Source: Serratia quinivorans (GTDB taxonomy: Bacteria; Pseudomonadota; Gammaproteobacteria; Enterobacterales; Enterobacteriaceae). Taken from it: a stretch of 64,000 nt of DNA. The notes below the pieces were generated by a model, which was given only the letters and a program-made list of their open reading frames with translations, made no database searches and was not told the origin of the DNA. The stretch is taken from the NCBI GenBank assembly GCA_900457075.1, contig UGYN01000002.1, forward strand, positions 2,976,001 to 3,040,000, read 5' to 3'. How positions within the stretch are numbered: the first letter of the stretch is position 1; every line of letters starts with the position of its first letter. Positions 19,033 through 27,801 of this stretch are shown piece by piece. Position numbers and translations under genes: made by a program.

Positions 19033-19461
19033 ATGGCGATGCGCTTAAATGAAGATCTGGACGACAGCGGCGAACTGCATGAAATCAACGTGACGCCGTT
19101 TATCGACGTCATGCTGGTGCTGTTGATCATCTTTATGGTGGCCGCGCCGCTGGCAACGGTAGATATCCGTGTCGATCTCCCGGCTTCCTCAGCCAAACCG
19201 CAGCCGCGCCCGGAAAAACCGGTGTTCCTGTCGGTAAAAGCGGATAAGCAGCTGTACGTTGGCGAACAGGCAGTCAGTGCAGATCAACTGACGTCGGTGC
19301 TGGATCAGCAAACTCAGGCCAACAAAGAGACCACCATCTTCTTCCAGGCGGACAAGACCGTGGACTACGAGACGCTGATGAGCGTGATGGATACGCTGCG
19401 TAAAGCCGGCTACCTGAAGGTGGGGCTGGTGGGGATGGAAGGCACCGCCAAAGCGGGCTGA
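19033..19461 (+). CDS. exbD: TonB-system energy transducer ExbD
   Basis: A 142-residue protein with a short cytoplasmic N terminus, one transmembrane helix (VTPFIDVMLVLLIIFMVAAP) holding the essential proton-carrying Asp25, and a periplasmic domain. It works with ExbB, encoded 3 bp upstream in the same operon. A strong terminator follows. Confidence 0.95.
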   Translation: MAMRLNEDLDDSGELHEINVTPFIDVMLVLLIIFMVAAPLATVDIRVDLPASSAKPQPRPEKPVFLSVKADKQLYVGEQAVSADQLTSVLDQQTQANKETTIFFQADKTVDYETLMSVMDTLRKAGYLKVGLVGMEGTAKAG

Positions 19462-19474
19462 CATCACCAACGAT

Positions 19475-19500
19475 AAAAAAGGCGCTCAGGCGCCTTTTTT
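19475..19500. terminator. Bidirectional terminator between exbD and scrR
   Basis: A run of A, then GGCGC-TCAG-GCGCC, then six Ts form a textbook Rho-independent terminator that reads on both strands. It lies 14 bp after exbD and 29 bp from the convergent scrR stop. Confidence 0.88.
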
Positions 19501-19528
19501 ATTGGCCGAGTTTTTTACGAAGAAAAGC

Positions 19529-20572
19529 CTAAGGCTGGCCGAGCAATGCCTTCGAATCGGCGTGGCGCCAGTGGATGCTGCCCGGCAGGTACAGCGCGTT
19601 CTGCTCTAATGGCCGCTCGTCAATCAGCGCGCTAACCATGTCGAAACTGTGTTGGGCCAGGGCGCGGCAGTCTTGCGCCACGGTGTCGATTTTCAGCGTT
19701 AGTCCGTCGAACAAGTAGTGGTCGTCAAAGCTGCACAGATGCAGATCGCTCTCCATCAACTGGTGCTGATTCAGGTAACGCAGCACCCCTTCCAGCAGGC
19801 CGCAGGCGGCGGTAAACAGCGCCTTGGGCGGTCGGCCCAGTTGCGCGCAGAGTTGGGCGAACATCTCGTAGCCGGAGCTGGGGTGATAATTACCGTTGAT
19901 GATCCACTCCGGTTTACACACCACCCCGGCACGTTCCAGACCGAGTTGGAAACCGGCCAGCCGATCGCGCGTGGGTGAAATGCGGGGTTGGCCGCCAAGG
20001 AAGTAGAATTCGTCCGGATGCTGACGCGCGACGTTTTCCACCAGCGTGGCGGTCGAGGTCAGCGAGTCGGTGATCACCAGCGGCAGGTCGGAGCCGACGA
20101 TCAGCCGGTCCATCTGCACTACCGGCAGGCCGGCGTTAATCTTTTGGTATTCCGCATCGTTAAGCTGGCTGGAGGCGACGATCAGACCGTCGACCTGACG
20201 TTGTACCAGACTGTTCACCGCCATCATTTCCTGAGCCGGGTTTTCATCGGTACAGGCGATCAGCAACTGCAAACCGGCCTCGCGGCACAGGGTTTCCAGC
20301 TCGCGTGAAATCACCGCAAAACCGTAGTTGGTCATTTCCGGCACCACCAGCCCCAGGGTATGGCTGCGGGAAGAACGCAGTGAACGGGCGTGGAAGCTGG
20401 GCTGGTAGTGGTGCTCACCGGCCAGTGCCAGGATACGATCGCGGGTGTCGTCGGACACCCGATATTCCTTGCTGCGACCGTTAAGTACCAGGCTGGCGGT
20501 CGATTTCGACACGCCGGCCAGTGCGGCAATATCACTGATGGTAATGCGTTTATTTTTTTTCACTGACGGCAT
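19529..20572 (-). CDS. scrR: Sucrose operon repressor, LacI family
   Basis: A 347-residue LacI/GalR repressor. The N-terminal helix-turn-helix is [20 protein letters not shown], followed by the hinge region and a periplasmic-binding-like effector domain ([29 protein letters not shown]). ScrR proteins repress scrKYAB and are induced by fructose or fructose-1-phosphate. It lies 21 bp downstream of scrB on the same strand, the classical position in enteric scr operons. Two matching palindromes ahead of scrY and scrK are its likely operators. Confidence 0.92.
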   Translation of the reverse strand: MPSVKKNKRITISDIAALAGVSKSTASLVLNGRSKEYRVSDDTRDRILALAGEHHYQPSFHARSLRSSRSHTLGLVVPEMTNYGFAVISRELETLCREAGLQLLIACTDENPAQEMMAVNSLVQRQVDGLIVASSQLNDAEYQKINAGLPVVQMDRLIVGSDLPLVITDSLTSTATLVENVARQHPDEFYFLGGQPRISPTRDRLAGFQLGLERAGVVCKPEWIINGNYHPSSGYEMFAQLCAQLGRPPKALFTAACGLLEGVLRYLNQHQLMESDLHLCSFDDHYLFDGLTLKIDTVAQDCRALAQHSFDMVSALIDERPLEQNALYLPGSIHWRHADSKALLGQP

Positions 20573-20593
20573 CTGAATTCATCGAAGGATGCG

Positions 20594-22003
20594 TCATTCT
20601 AGCATGCATGGCGTCAGCGACCAGTGCTCGAGCGCCAGTTGGGTTTCACCGCTCAGGTGCAGTTGTGGTTGCGGCCCGGGGAAGTAGCGTGCGCTCATCA
20701 CTGCCTCGCCGTGGTTGATAAAAATCTCCACGCTGGAGCGGTCAAACAGGATCTGCAGTTGGCTCAGGTTGCCGCGCCAGTAGCGATGTTCCGACTGCCC
20801 GTTACGCAGATTATTGCGCGTCAGTCGTAGCAAGGCACCGTCCCAGAGTAGCGTCATTGCCCCGCCAAAATCGGCGCTGAATGCCCCTTCTGGCGTTAGC
20901 AGCAGTTCCGCGCTGCCGACGGGCCAACATGGCGCTTCGTCGGCGATCCCCTGCCATTGCCGGCTTTCACCGCGCAATTGTTGCAGTTCGCGCGCCGGTT
21001 GTTGGTAAAGCTTGCCCTGATGCAGCGACAGTTCGCGCGGGCAGGTCAGAATGTGGATCCAGCCGTACTGCAGCGTCGGGTGATAATCTTCGTCCTGCTC
21101 CGGCACGCCCATCCAGGCGACCAGCAACCGGCGACCATCTTCGGCCTGGGTGGTCTGCGGCGCATAGAATTCGAAGCCGAGATCCAGCTCGTGGAAGGCG
21201 CCATGTTCGAAAGTGGCCTGCCGATAATCCAGTTTGCCAGTGAAATAGCCCGCCTGATAAACGTTGAGATACTGTTCGGCCTGCGCCGCCAGCCCCTGTG
21301 GGCAACAGATCAGTATCTCGACCCCGTCCAATGTGAACAGGTCCGGGCATTCCCACATATAGCCGAAATCGCCGATGCCGTTCAGCTGTGAACCGGCAAT
21401 CTCTCCCAGCAACTGCCAACCGCGCAGATCGGCGGAGCGCAACAGCAGCACTTTGCCACGGTCTTGCAGGTCACGAGCGCCGAGCACCATGTACCAATCT
21501 TCCTGATGACGCCAAACCTTCGGATCGCGCACGTGGCCGCTATAGCCCGGCGGTAGCGGTAATACCGGGCCGAGTTTGTCATAGCCACCCTGGGTATTTT
21601 CTTGCGCCAGGCACTGGTAGGCGGTGCGGGAGCCGTCGGGGTATTTGACGTTGCCGGTATACGCCAGCATGATTTTGCCGTCCGCCACCACTGCCGATCC
21701 GGAATAACAGCCGTGGCTGTCGTAGCAGGCTCCTGGCACCAGTGCCACCGGCTGATGCTGCCAGTTGACCAGATCCGTCGACTGCCAATGGCCCCAACAC
21801 TTGTTGCGGTGATCGCAACCCAGCGGGTTCCACTGATAAAACAGGTGGAAGACGCCGTTATGCTGAATGAATCCGTTGGGATCGTTGAGTAACCCGACGC
21901 TGGGCGCCAGATGCCACGCCGGGCGGTGCGGCGCACGCAGTACTTTTGGCATGTCGCGCATCAACGCCTGAACGGCCTGTTTCATCAAATTCAATTCTTC
22001 CAT
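20594..22003 (-). CDS. scrB: Sucrose-6-phosphate hydrolase (GH32)
   Basis: A 469-residue GH32 invertase. The nucleophile lies in LLNDPNG (Asp41), the transition-state stabiliser in VRDPK (Asp160), and the acid/base in WECPD (Glu218). It splits the sucrose-6-phosphate made by ScrA into glucose-6-phosphate and fructose. Its ATG overlaps the ScrA stop by one base (TAATG). The length is normal for ScrB. Confidence 0.95.
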   Translation of the reverse strand: MEELNLMKQAVQALMRDMPKVLRAPHRPAWHLAPSVGLLNDPNGFIQHNGVFHLFYQWNPLGCDHRNKCWGHWQSTDLVNWQHQPVALVPGACYDSHGCYSGSAVVADGKIMLAYTGNVKYPDGSRTAYQCLAQENTQGGYDKLGPVLPLPPGYSGHVRDPKVWRHQEDWYMVLGARDLQDRGKVLLLRSADLRGWQLLGEIAGSQLNGIGDFGYMWECPDLFTLDGVEILICCPQGLAAQAEQYLNVYQAGYFTGKLDYRQATFEHGAFHELDLGFEFYAPQTTQAEDGRRLLVAWMGVPEQDEDYHPTLQYGWIHILTCPRELSLHQGKLYQQPARELQQLRGESRQWQGIADEAPCWPVGSAELLLTPEGAFSADFGGAMTLLWDGALLRLTRNNLRNGQSEHRYWRGNLSQLQILFDRSSVEIFINHGEAVMSARYFPGPQPQLHLSGETQLALEHWSLTPCMLE

Positions 22004-23373
22004 TATTCGCTGTCCGTTTTGTATTTCAGCAGCAACGAGATAATAAAGGCGCTGCCAAAGGCGATCACCAAACCAATGATATAGCTGACCAGCGAACTGG
22101 CCTGCACAATGGCCATCCCCGGGATTGCCGTCAGCCCGACCGCGTTCATGCCGACGTGATTGGCCACCACCCAGGCACCGCCGAGCGCACCGCCGGCCAG
22201 CGCCGCCAGGAAGGGTTTTACAAAGCGCAGGTTAATGCCGAACAGCGCCGCTTCGGTAATGCCAAGCATGGCGGAAAAGGCCGAAGGCACCGCGATGGCT
22301 TTGATCTTGGCGTCGCGGGTTTTGAAATAGACCGCCAGACAGGCACCGCCCTGAGCGATATTGGCCATCGACCAGATCGGCAGCAGGAAGTTAACGCCGA
22401 TATTTGGATTGCCGAGCAGTCCGGCTTCGACGGCATGGAAACTGTGGTGGATACCGGTGATGACGATGGCGGAATACAGGCCACCGAACAGCAAGCCGGC
22501 AAACCAACCGGCGTGGGCGATCAGCGTGCTGAGCACCAGCGAGATGCCATCACCCAGCGCGCGACCGGCCGGGCCGATAAACAGCATGGCGACGAAGCCG
22601 GAGATCACCACCGTCAGGAACGGCGTCAGGATCAGATCCAGCGAATTGGGGATCACTCTGCGCAGCTGTTTTTCCAGCATGCTCATAAACCACACCGTCA
22701 AAAGCACCGGGAACACCGTGCCCTGATAGCCGATCATGGCAATCTGCAACCCGAAGAAATCCATGGTGTGAAAACCGCTGGCGACGCCCCAGGCGTTGGT
22801 CAGAGCCGGATGGGTCAGAATGCCGCCGAGCGTAGCGCCCAGATAGGGGTTACCACCAAATTCACGCGCGGCGGTGAAGCCGATCAGGATTGGTAAAATA
22901 ATAAATGCCGCCGAGCTGAACATATCCAGCATCACGAATACGGCGCTGTTGGCATCGGCCCAGCCGTAGGTTTTCACCATGCCGAGCAGGCCCATCAGCA
23001 GGCCGGAGGCGACGATAGCCGGGATGATTGGCACAAAGATATTCGACAGCAGGCGGGCAATTCGCTGCAGCGGGTTGAGTTTTTTCGCCGCGATATCGGC
23101 GGCCTCAGACTTGCTGGACTCGCTGACGCCAGCCGCCTTGATAAACTCCGCGTGCACCTTGTTGACCAGCCCGGTACCGAAAATCACCTGGATTTGCCCG
23201 GCGTTGCTAAAGCAGCCTTTCACCCCTTCCAGCTTGCCGATCGCCACTTTGTCCACCTTGCTGTCATCGAGCAGCACCAGGCGCAAGCGTGTGGCGCAGT
23301 GGGCTGCACTGGCTATGTTTTCTTTGCCGCCGAGCAACGGCAATAGCGCGTTAGCGGTTGCGGTAATGTCCAT
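22003..23373 (-). CDS. scrA: PTS sucrose-specific EIIBC
   Basis: A 456-residue fusion of an N-terminal EIIB (phosphorylated Cys26 in SAAHCATRLR) and a membrane EIIC. EIIC landmarks are GGLYSAIVITGIHHSFHAVEAGL and ITEAALFGINLRFVKPFLAA. There is no EIIA domain, so it must use EIIA-Glc (Crr), as known for enteric ScrA. It imports sucrose and yields sucrose-6-phosphate. I use ATG 23373, with GGGAGTG ahead, rather than the upstream in-frame start. Confidence 0.95.
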   Translation of the reverse strand: MDITATANALLPLLGGKENIASAAHCATRLRLVLLDDSKVDKVAIGKLEGVKGCFSNAGQIQVIFGTGLVNKVHAEFIKAAGVSESSKSEAADIAAKKLNPLQRIARLLSNIFVPIIPAIVASGLLMGLLGMVKTYGWADANSAVFVMLDMFSSAAFIILPILIGFTAAREFGGNPYLGATLGGILTHPALTNAWGVASGFHTMDFFGLQIAMIGYQGTVFPVLLTVWFMSMLEKQLRRVIPNSLDLILTPFLTVVISGFVAMLFIGPAGRALGDGISLVLSTLIAHAGWFAGLLFGGLYSAIVITGIHHSFHAVEAGLLGNPNIGVNFLLPIWSMANIAQGGACLAVYFKTRDAKIKAIAVPSAFSAMLGITEAALFGINLRFVKPFLAALAGGALGGAWVVANHVGMNAVGLTAIPGMAIVQASSLVSYIIGLVIAFGSAFIISLLLKYKTDSE

Positions 23374-23438
23374 GTTCACTCCCTTAATCAATAAAAATGC
23401 CGCCGCGGAATTTCGCGGCGGAAATCAGTTCATCAGCG

Positions 23439-24848
23439 TCAGAAGAAGTACTTGAACCGGGCACGTACGCCGTAGCGCTGATCGTTGCTGGAGTTGGCAA
23501 TTTTGTTATCTGCATTGGCCTCCAGCATCGAGACGTAGGCCCCGAGATACAGGTTAAAGTTCTTCATATTCATGATGTTTGGTATTTGGTACGAGGTATG
23601 AATGGTATGAATATCATATTTGCCCGGCTCGCTGAGCGGGTTACTGATGTCGGCGCTCATACCGGCGGTATTGAACTCTTTGATGTTGTTGTGGGCATAG
23701 ATGTAACCCACTTCAAAGCGACGCCACAGTACGTTGATACCGGCGGTCAGGTCCTGCTCGCCGGAGGCGTCCAGGTAGGCGGTGCTCAGGTTGGCAACCA
23801 CGCCGTTGTCCGGGTTGGCGGCGGTATTGTTCCAACTGAGAGTCATGCCGTAGCCGTTACGTTTGGACTGGTCGACGAATTGCCCCTGGCTGTCGTGATA
23901 GCCGTAGGCATTGTTGACCACATTGCTTTCCATCGCCACTGCCGCGCTGAGCTGGTCTTTTTTCCAGGCGATCACCGGCCGCAGGTAGGCGACGTTTTTC
24001 TTATTATCCAAGCTATTGCCGTGGTAGGCGTCGTCCTGGAACAGGGAGGTGCCGTCTTCCACCAGCGTATTGAGCTCAAAGTAGAAGTTACCGGCATACT
24101 TGCTCAGCATCAGGTTGCCGCCGCTGCTGCTACGCCCACGACCTTCTTTCATCATGTAGATATAGCCAAAACCGTCGGCATACAGATCGTTGGCGGTATT
24201 GCCGGAATACTGGATGAAGGTGTCCTGATTGAGCGGGAACATGTCGTAGGCTTCAAAACGGCCAATCTTGGTCTGCCAGTTCTTTTCGTTACCGAAGAAG
24301 AAGGCGGCATCGTCGAGGTTCATTTTACCGGTCATGTCGGCCAGCGGCTGCACGCTGAAACCGGAGAAGTTGCCGTCCGGGTTGCGTCGGTAGCCGTCTA
24401 CACCGACCAGAATGCGGCCGTTGATATCCCAACGTTCTTTGTTGCCCGGCTTCCAGTCTTTGTTGTCGCTGCTTTTCAGCGAGGTGAGCTGGCCGCTGCG
24501 GCTGGCGCCGTCCAGGTTGAACTCGACGTCGCCGTACAGTTTCAGGTCGGTTAATCCGGTGAGTTGCAGCTTGCCGGCCGGTGCGGCGTGGGTTTCCAGC
24601 GTCGCGGTGCGCTGAACAACCTGTTGGGTTTGCTGCTCGGTGTTGGCGGTACGTAATTCCAACTGTTGTGCCTTGCGTTCCGCCGCCGTGGCACGCGTTT
24701 CCGCCTGGACAGCTCGCTGCTCGGCCTGTTGCAGCCGTTGTTCCAGCGCATTCAGACGGGCTTCGATACTGGTATTGGTACCAGTCGCGGCCGCAGAGGT
24801 AGAGATGAGAAGCCCTGTAGTGACTGCCAGATAGCCAAGTTTTTTCAT
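23439..24848 (-). CDS. scrY: Sucrose porin (maltoporin-like outer-membrane channel)
   Basis: A 469-residue LamB-superfamily porin. It has a signal peptide (about 22 residues), then a long periplasmic coiled coil at about residues 25-85 (repeated Ala/Glu/Gln heptads such as LNALEQRLQQAEQR), which is the hallmark of ScrY. An 18-stranded barrel follows and ends in Phe-Phe (RFKYFF). It lets sucrose and maltodextrins cross the outer membrane. An ScrR-type operator lies 49-58 bp upstream of the ATG. Confidence 0.94.
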   Translation of the reverse strand: MKKLGYLAVTTGLLISTSAAATGTNTSIEARLNALEQRLQQAEQRAVQAETRATAAERKAQQLELRTANTEQQTQQVVQRTATLETHAAPAGKLQLTGLTDLKLYGDVEFNLDGASRSGQLTSLKSSDNKDWKPGNKERWDINGRILVGVDGYRRNPDGNFSGFSVQPLADMTGKMNLDDAAFFFGNEKNWQTKIGRFEAYDMFPLNQDTFIQYSGNTANDLYADGFGYIYMMKEGRGRSSSGGNLMLSKYAGNFYFELNTLVEDGTSLFQDDAYHGNSLDNKKNVAYLRPVIAWKKDQLSAAVAMESNVVNNAYGYHDSQGQFVDQSKRNGYGMTLSWNNTAANPDNGVVANLSTAYLDASGEQDLTAGINVLWRRFEVGYIYAHNNIKEFNTAGMSADISNPLSEPGKYDIHTIHTSYQIPNIMNMKNFNLYLGAYVSMLEANADNKIANSSNDQRYGVRARFKYFF

Positions 24849-24896
24849 GATTTTCTATCATCCGGGGTGGTTGTTATTATTTTTTGCTAAATTGCT

Positions 24897-24906
24897 AAAC
24901 CGGTTT
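24897..24906. promoter_or_regulatory. Probable ScrR operator ahead of scrY
   Basis: AAACCGGTTT in the context TTGCTAAACCGGTTTTTC is a LacI-family palindrome with the typical central CCGG. The same 14-base core TTGCTAAACCGGTT recurs on the opposite strand ahead of scrK. Position just upstream of scrY fits ScrR repression. Confidence 0.7.
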
Positions 24907-25021
24907 TTCAGGATGAAAGATAGTGAGTTGAACGACGGCTGGCAATCAAGTTTGCTAACCCGATTCAGCTATTGTGATCAAGTCCGCAAATTATGTTCCG
25001 GAGATGAAAAACAGGGTGGTA

Positions 25022-25043
25022 CCCAATGCCCTGTGGCATTGGG
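25022..25043 (-). terminator. Hairpin between scrK and scrY
   Basis: CCCAATGCC-CTGT-GGCATTGGG is a 9-bp perfect stem 20 bp past the scrK stop. On the minus strand it is followed by TACCACCCTGTTTTT, so it can act as a partial terminator. That would explain separate promoters and operators for scrK and scrYAB. Confidence 0.6.
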
Positions 25044-25063
25044 CCTGACTTGTAGCTATCGGG

Positions 25064-25993
25064 TTAGCGTCGCAGGAAGTCCTGCAACTCGTCGGCATGC
25101 GGCAGGGCGGTCATAGCGCCTTTGGCGGTGGTGGCCAGCGCCCCGCAGGCCTGGGCCTGGGCGATCACTGCTGGCCATTGGGCTTCCTGCGGTAAAGCGC
25201 CCAGGTGTGCCAGTGCGGCCAGCAGACCGGCGACAAAGGCGTCACCCGCACCGGTGGTATCGACCGGCGTGATTGAAGGGGCACGGAAATGGCGGATCTG
25301 TTTGCCGTCATGCACGCAGACACCGTCGCCGCCCAGCGTCACCAGCAACAAACGCAGTGGGTAGCGCTGCATCATCCAATCGATACCGCTCTCCAACTCA
25401 CCGATATTGCTGATAAAACTCAGTTCTTCCAGCGAGATCTTCACCACATCCGCCAGCAATAACGCCTTTTGCAAGCAGGGGCGCAGCGCTTCCGGCTGGC
25501 GCCAAACGTCTTCACGAATATTTGGGTCAAAGCTGACCCAGCCACCGGCCGCCTTGATGTTCTCCATTGCGGTGAAGGTGGTGCTGCGGCTGGGTTCCTG
25601 TGACAGAGCGATAGAGCAGACGTGCAGCCATTCATCCGCTTTGAAATCAGGCAGATCCTCGGGTTGCAGGAACAGATCGGCGCTTGGGCTGACCATGAAG
25701 GTGAAGGAGCGTTCACCCATCAGATCAAGATCCACCACCACGGTAGAGGTGTGGTGGTCTGGATCCTGTGACATATGGCGGATGTCGACCTGCTCTTCGC
25801 TCAGTACCTGCTGCAGGAAAGCGCCGAAACTATCTTGGCCTACCCGGCCGATAAAGGCGCTGTTGCCGCCCAGGCGGGCGATGCCGACCGCCACATTGGC
25901 CGGAGCGCCACCGGGGCATTTAAGGTAACTGTTTGAATTTTCAGGTACCAGGTCGACGACTGCATCACCCAGCACCCATACGCGATTAACCAT
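25064..25993 (-). CDS. scrK: Fructokinase (PfkB family)
   Basis: A 309-residue ribokinase-family sugar kinase. PfkB signatures are both present: GGAPANVAVGIARLGG near the N terminus and the anion-hole motif DTTGAGDAFVAG near the C terminus. It phosphorylates the fructose released by ScrB. It is the first gene of the scr cluster on this strand, with its own ScrR-like operator about 50 bp ahead. Confidence 0.94.
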   Translation of the reverse strand: MVNRVWVLGDAVVDLVPENSNSYLKCPGGAPANVAVGIARLGGNSAFIGRVGQDSFGAFLQQVLSEEQVDIRHMSQDPDHHTSTVVVDLDLMGERSFTFMVSPSADLFLQPEDLPDFKADEWLHVCSIALSQEPSRSTTFTAMENIKAAGGWVSFDPNIREDVWRQPEALRPCLQKALLLADVVKISLEELSFISNIGELESGIDWMMQRYPLRLLLVTLGGDGVCVHDGKQIRHFRAPSITPVDTTGAGDAFVAGLLAALAHLGALPQEAQWPAVIAQAQACGALATTAKGAMTALPHADELQDFLRR

Positions 25994-26040
25994 GTTCGAT
26001 CCCCGTTTTCATCGGTGTCTGATGGCGAGCTAAAATAGAA

Positions 26041-26050
26041 GAACCGGTTT
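26041..26050. promoter_or_regulatory. Probable ScrR operator ahead of scrK
   Basis: GAACCGGTTT, followed by AGCAAAGC, lies 48-57 bp before the scrK ATG. Reversed, it reads TTGCTAAACCGGTTC, nearly identical to the site ahead of scrY. The pair supports a common repressor, ScrR. Confidence 0.7.
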
Positions 26051-26169
26051 AGCAAAGCAATAAAATAATGTTTCGAGTAGCGAAAGGAAGGGGTAAAGAG
26101 TAGCGACAGCGAGCAAAAGCGCAGGAGGGAATGCCCGCCCTGGTGTGGTTCAGGGCGGGGTCAGCAGGG

Positions 26170-27693
26170 TTACCCCATCTTTGGATAAACCCCCGGGCCA
26201 ATCGGCAGGCCGAGCGCGTACCAGGCCAGCAGCAGCAAAATCCACACGGCAAAGAACACCAACGGATAGGGCAGGATCAGCACGTAATAGGTGCCGAGCT
26301 GGGCGTCTTTGCGGTAGCGCTGCAGGAAACCGAGGAACAGCGGCAGGAAGGGGGACATCGGTGCCAGCGGCAGCACCGAGGAGTCGGCGATGCGGAAAAT
26401 CATCTGGGCGAACGCCGGATGAAAGCCCAGCAGCATAAACATCGGTACAAAGATCGGCGCCAGAATCGACCAGATGGCAGAGCCGCTGGCGATAAACATG
26501 CACAGGAAGGCCGAGAGGAACATCAGCCCGAGAAACGCCGGGGCACCGCTCATCCCGGCGGCCTCCAGCATATCGGTCAGGCCGATGGCCATAAACTTGC
26601 CCATGTTGCTCCAGTTAAAGAACGCCACGAACTGCGACAGCGGGAACACCATCACGATAAAGCCGGCCATGCTTTTCATCGGCTCTATCAGGTGGTTGGG
26701 AATATCGTCCGGCCGCCTGATCTGTTTGGTGACCACGCCATAGGTAATGCCAACGGTGAAGAAGAACAGGATGATGATCGGCACAATGCCTTTAATAAAC
26801 GGCGATGGGATCACCGAGCCGGTTTTCGGATCGCGCAGCGGGGCCGCTTCCGGAACCACCAGGGCGGCGATAATCGCTATAAACACCAGCGCGGCAATGC
26901 CGCTCATCATCAGCCCTCGGTTTTGTAGTGGGGTTAGCGTCTCAATTTTGTCCTCGGCGCTGCCCTGCCATTTGGGCAGACGCGGTTCGATAAACTTATC
27001 GGTCAACAGCGCCCCGGCGAAGGTTAGCACTACGACCGAGGTGGCCATAAAGTACCAGTTGTCGATCACGCTGACGTGAACGGCGGCGTCCACCGCCTTG
27101 GTGGCCTCGGTACTGATGCCGGAGAGCAGTACGTCGGTGGTGACGATCAACAGGTTGGCGGTAAAGCCGGAGGCAACCCCGGCAATCGCGGCCAGCAGCC
27201 CGGCTACCGGGTGGCGGCCCACGGCCAGAAACATCAGCGCGCCGAGCGGCGGCATCACCACCAGTGCGGCGTCAGAAGAGATATGGCTGAAAAAGGCGAT
27301 AAACAGCACCAGATAGCTGGCATAGCGGGCGCTAACGCGTGAGGCCATCTTGTACATCAATGCCTGTAGCAGCCCGACCTTTTCGGCCAGCCCGGCACCG
27401 ATCACCAGCGCCAAAATTGCACCCAGCGGGGCAAAACTGCTGAAGTTATGAATGATATTCGGGAAGATCCACTGCATGCCCGCCACGCTCATCAGGTTAT
27501 TTACCTTGATCAACTCGCCGGTGGCCGGGTTTTTTACCGCCATGTCGAGCCAGGAGAACAGCGCGGTAGCCAGCATTAAAACAACGATTAAATAGACGAA
27601 CAGTAAAAATGGATTGGGGATTTTATTCCCGATGCGCTCTACCCAGTAAAAAAACGCGACCGGGGCTTTTATTGGCTGAAGTTGTGACCTCAC
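26170..27693 (-). CDS. abgT: p-Aminobenzoyl-glutamate transporter
   Basis: A 507-residue inner-membrane transporter of the AbgT family with 11-13 hydrophobic segments, very close to E. coli AbgT. Examples are HISSDAALVVMPPLGALMF, ASGFTANLLIVTTDVLLSG and FIASGSAIWSILAPIFVPMF. It imports p-aminobenzoyl-glutamate, a folate breakdown product. The frame begins at GTG 27693. A better start, ATG 27697 with GAGGGT ahead, is one base out of frame: shortening the TTTT run at 27667-27670 by one would join it and give 508 residues, the E. coli length. So the N terminus is uncertain. Confidence 0.9.
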   Translation of the reverse strand: MRSQLQPIKAPVAFFYWVERIGNKIPNPFLLFVYLIVVLMLATALFSWLDMAVKNPATGELIKVNNLMSVAGMQWIFPNIIHNFSSFAPLGAILALVIGAGLAEKVGLLQALMYKMASRVSARYASYLVLFIAFFSHISSDAALVVMPPLGALMFLAVGRHPVAGLLAAIAGVASGFTANLLIVTTDVLLSGISTEATKAVDAAVHVSVIDNWYFMATSVVVLTFAGALLTDKFIEPRLPKWQGSAEDKIETLTPLQNRGLMMSGIAALVFIAIIAALVVPEAAPLRDPKTGSVIPSPFIKGIVPIIILFFFTVGITYGVVTKQIRRPDDIPNHLIEPMKSMAGFIVMVFPLSQFVAFFNWSNMGKFMAIGLTDMLEAAGMSGAPAFLGLMFLSAFLCMFIASGSAIWSILAPIFVPMFMLLGFHPAFAQMIFRIADSSVLPLAPMSPFLPLFLGFLQRYRKDAQLGTYYVLILPYPLVFFAVWILLLLAWYALGLPIGPGVYPKMG

Positions 27694-27768
27694 TCATTGT
27701 CTTACCCTCTGTGTTTGTCCTGTTGTGTTTATTTTTTATTATTTGATTTAATTATAATTATTATGACT

Positions 27769-27786
27769 GGCCCGCTATTGCGGGCC
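27769..27786. terminator. Intercistronic hairpin between abgB and abgT
   Basis: GGCCCGC-TATT-GCGGGCC is a 7-bp GC stem 16 bp after the abgB stop. No T-run follows on the minus strand, so it may only reduce read-through into abgT or protect the mRNA. Confidence 0.45.
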
Positions 27787-27801
27787 TTGGCAGCATGGTG
27801 G

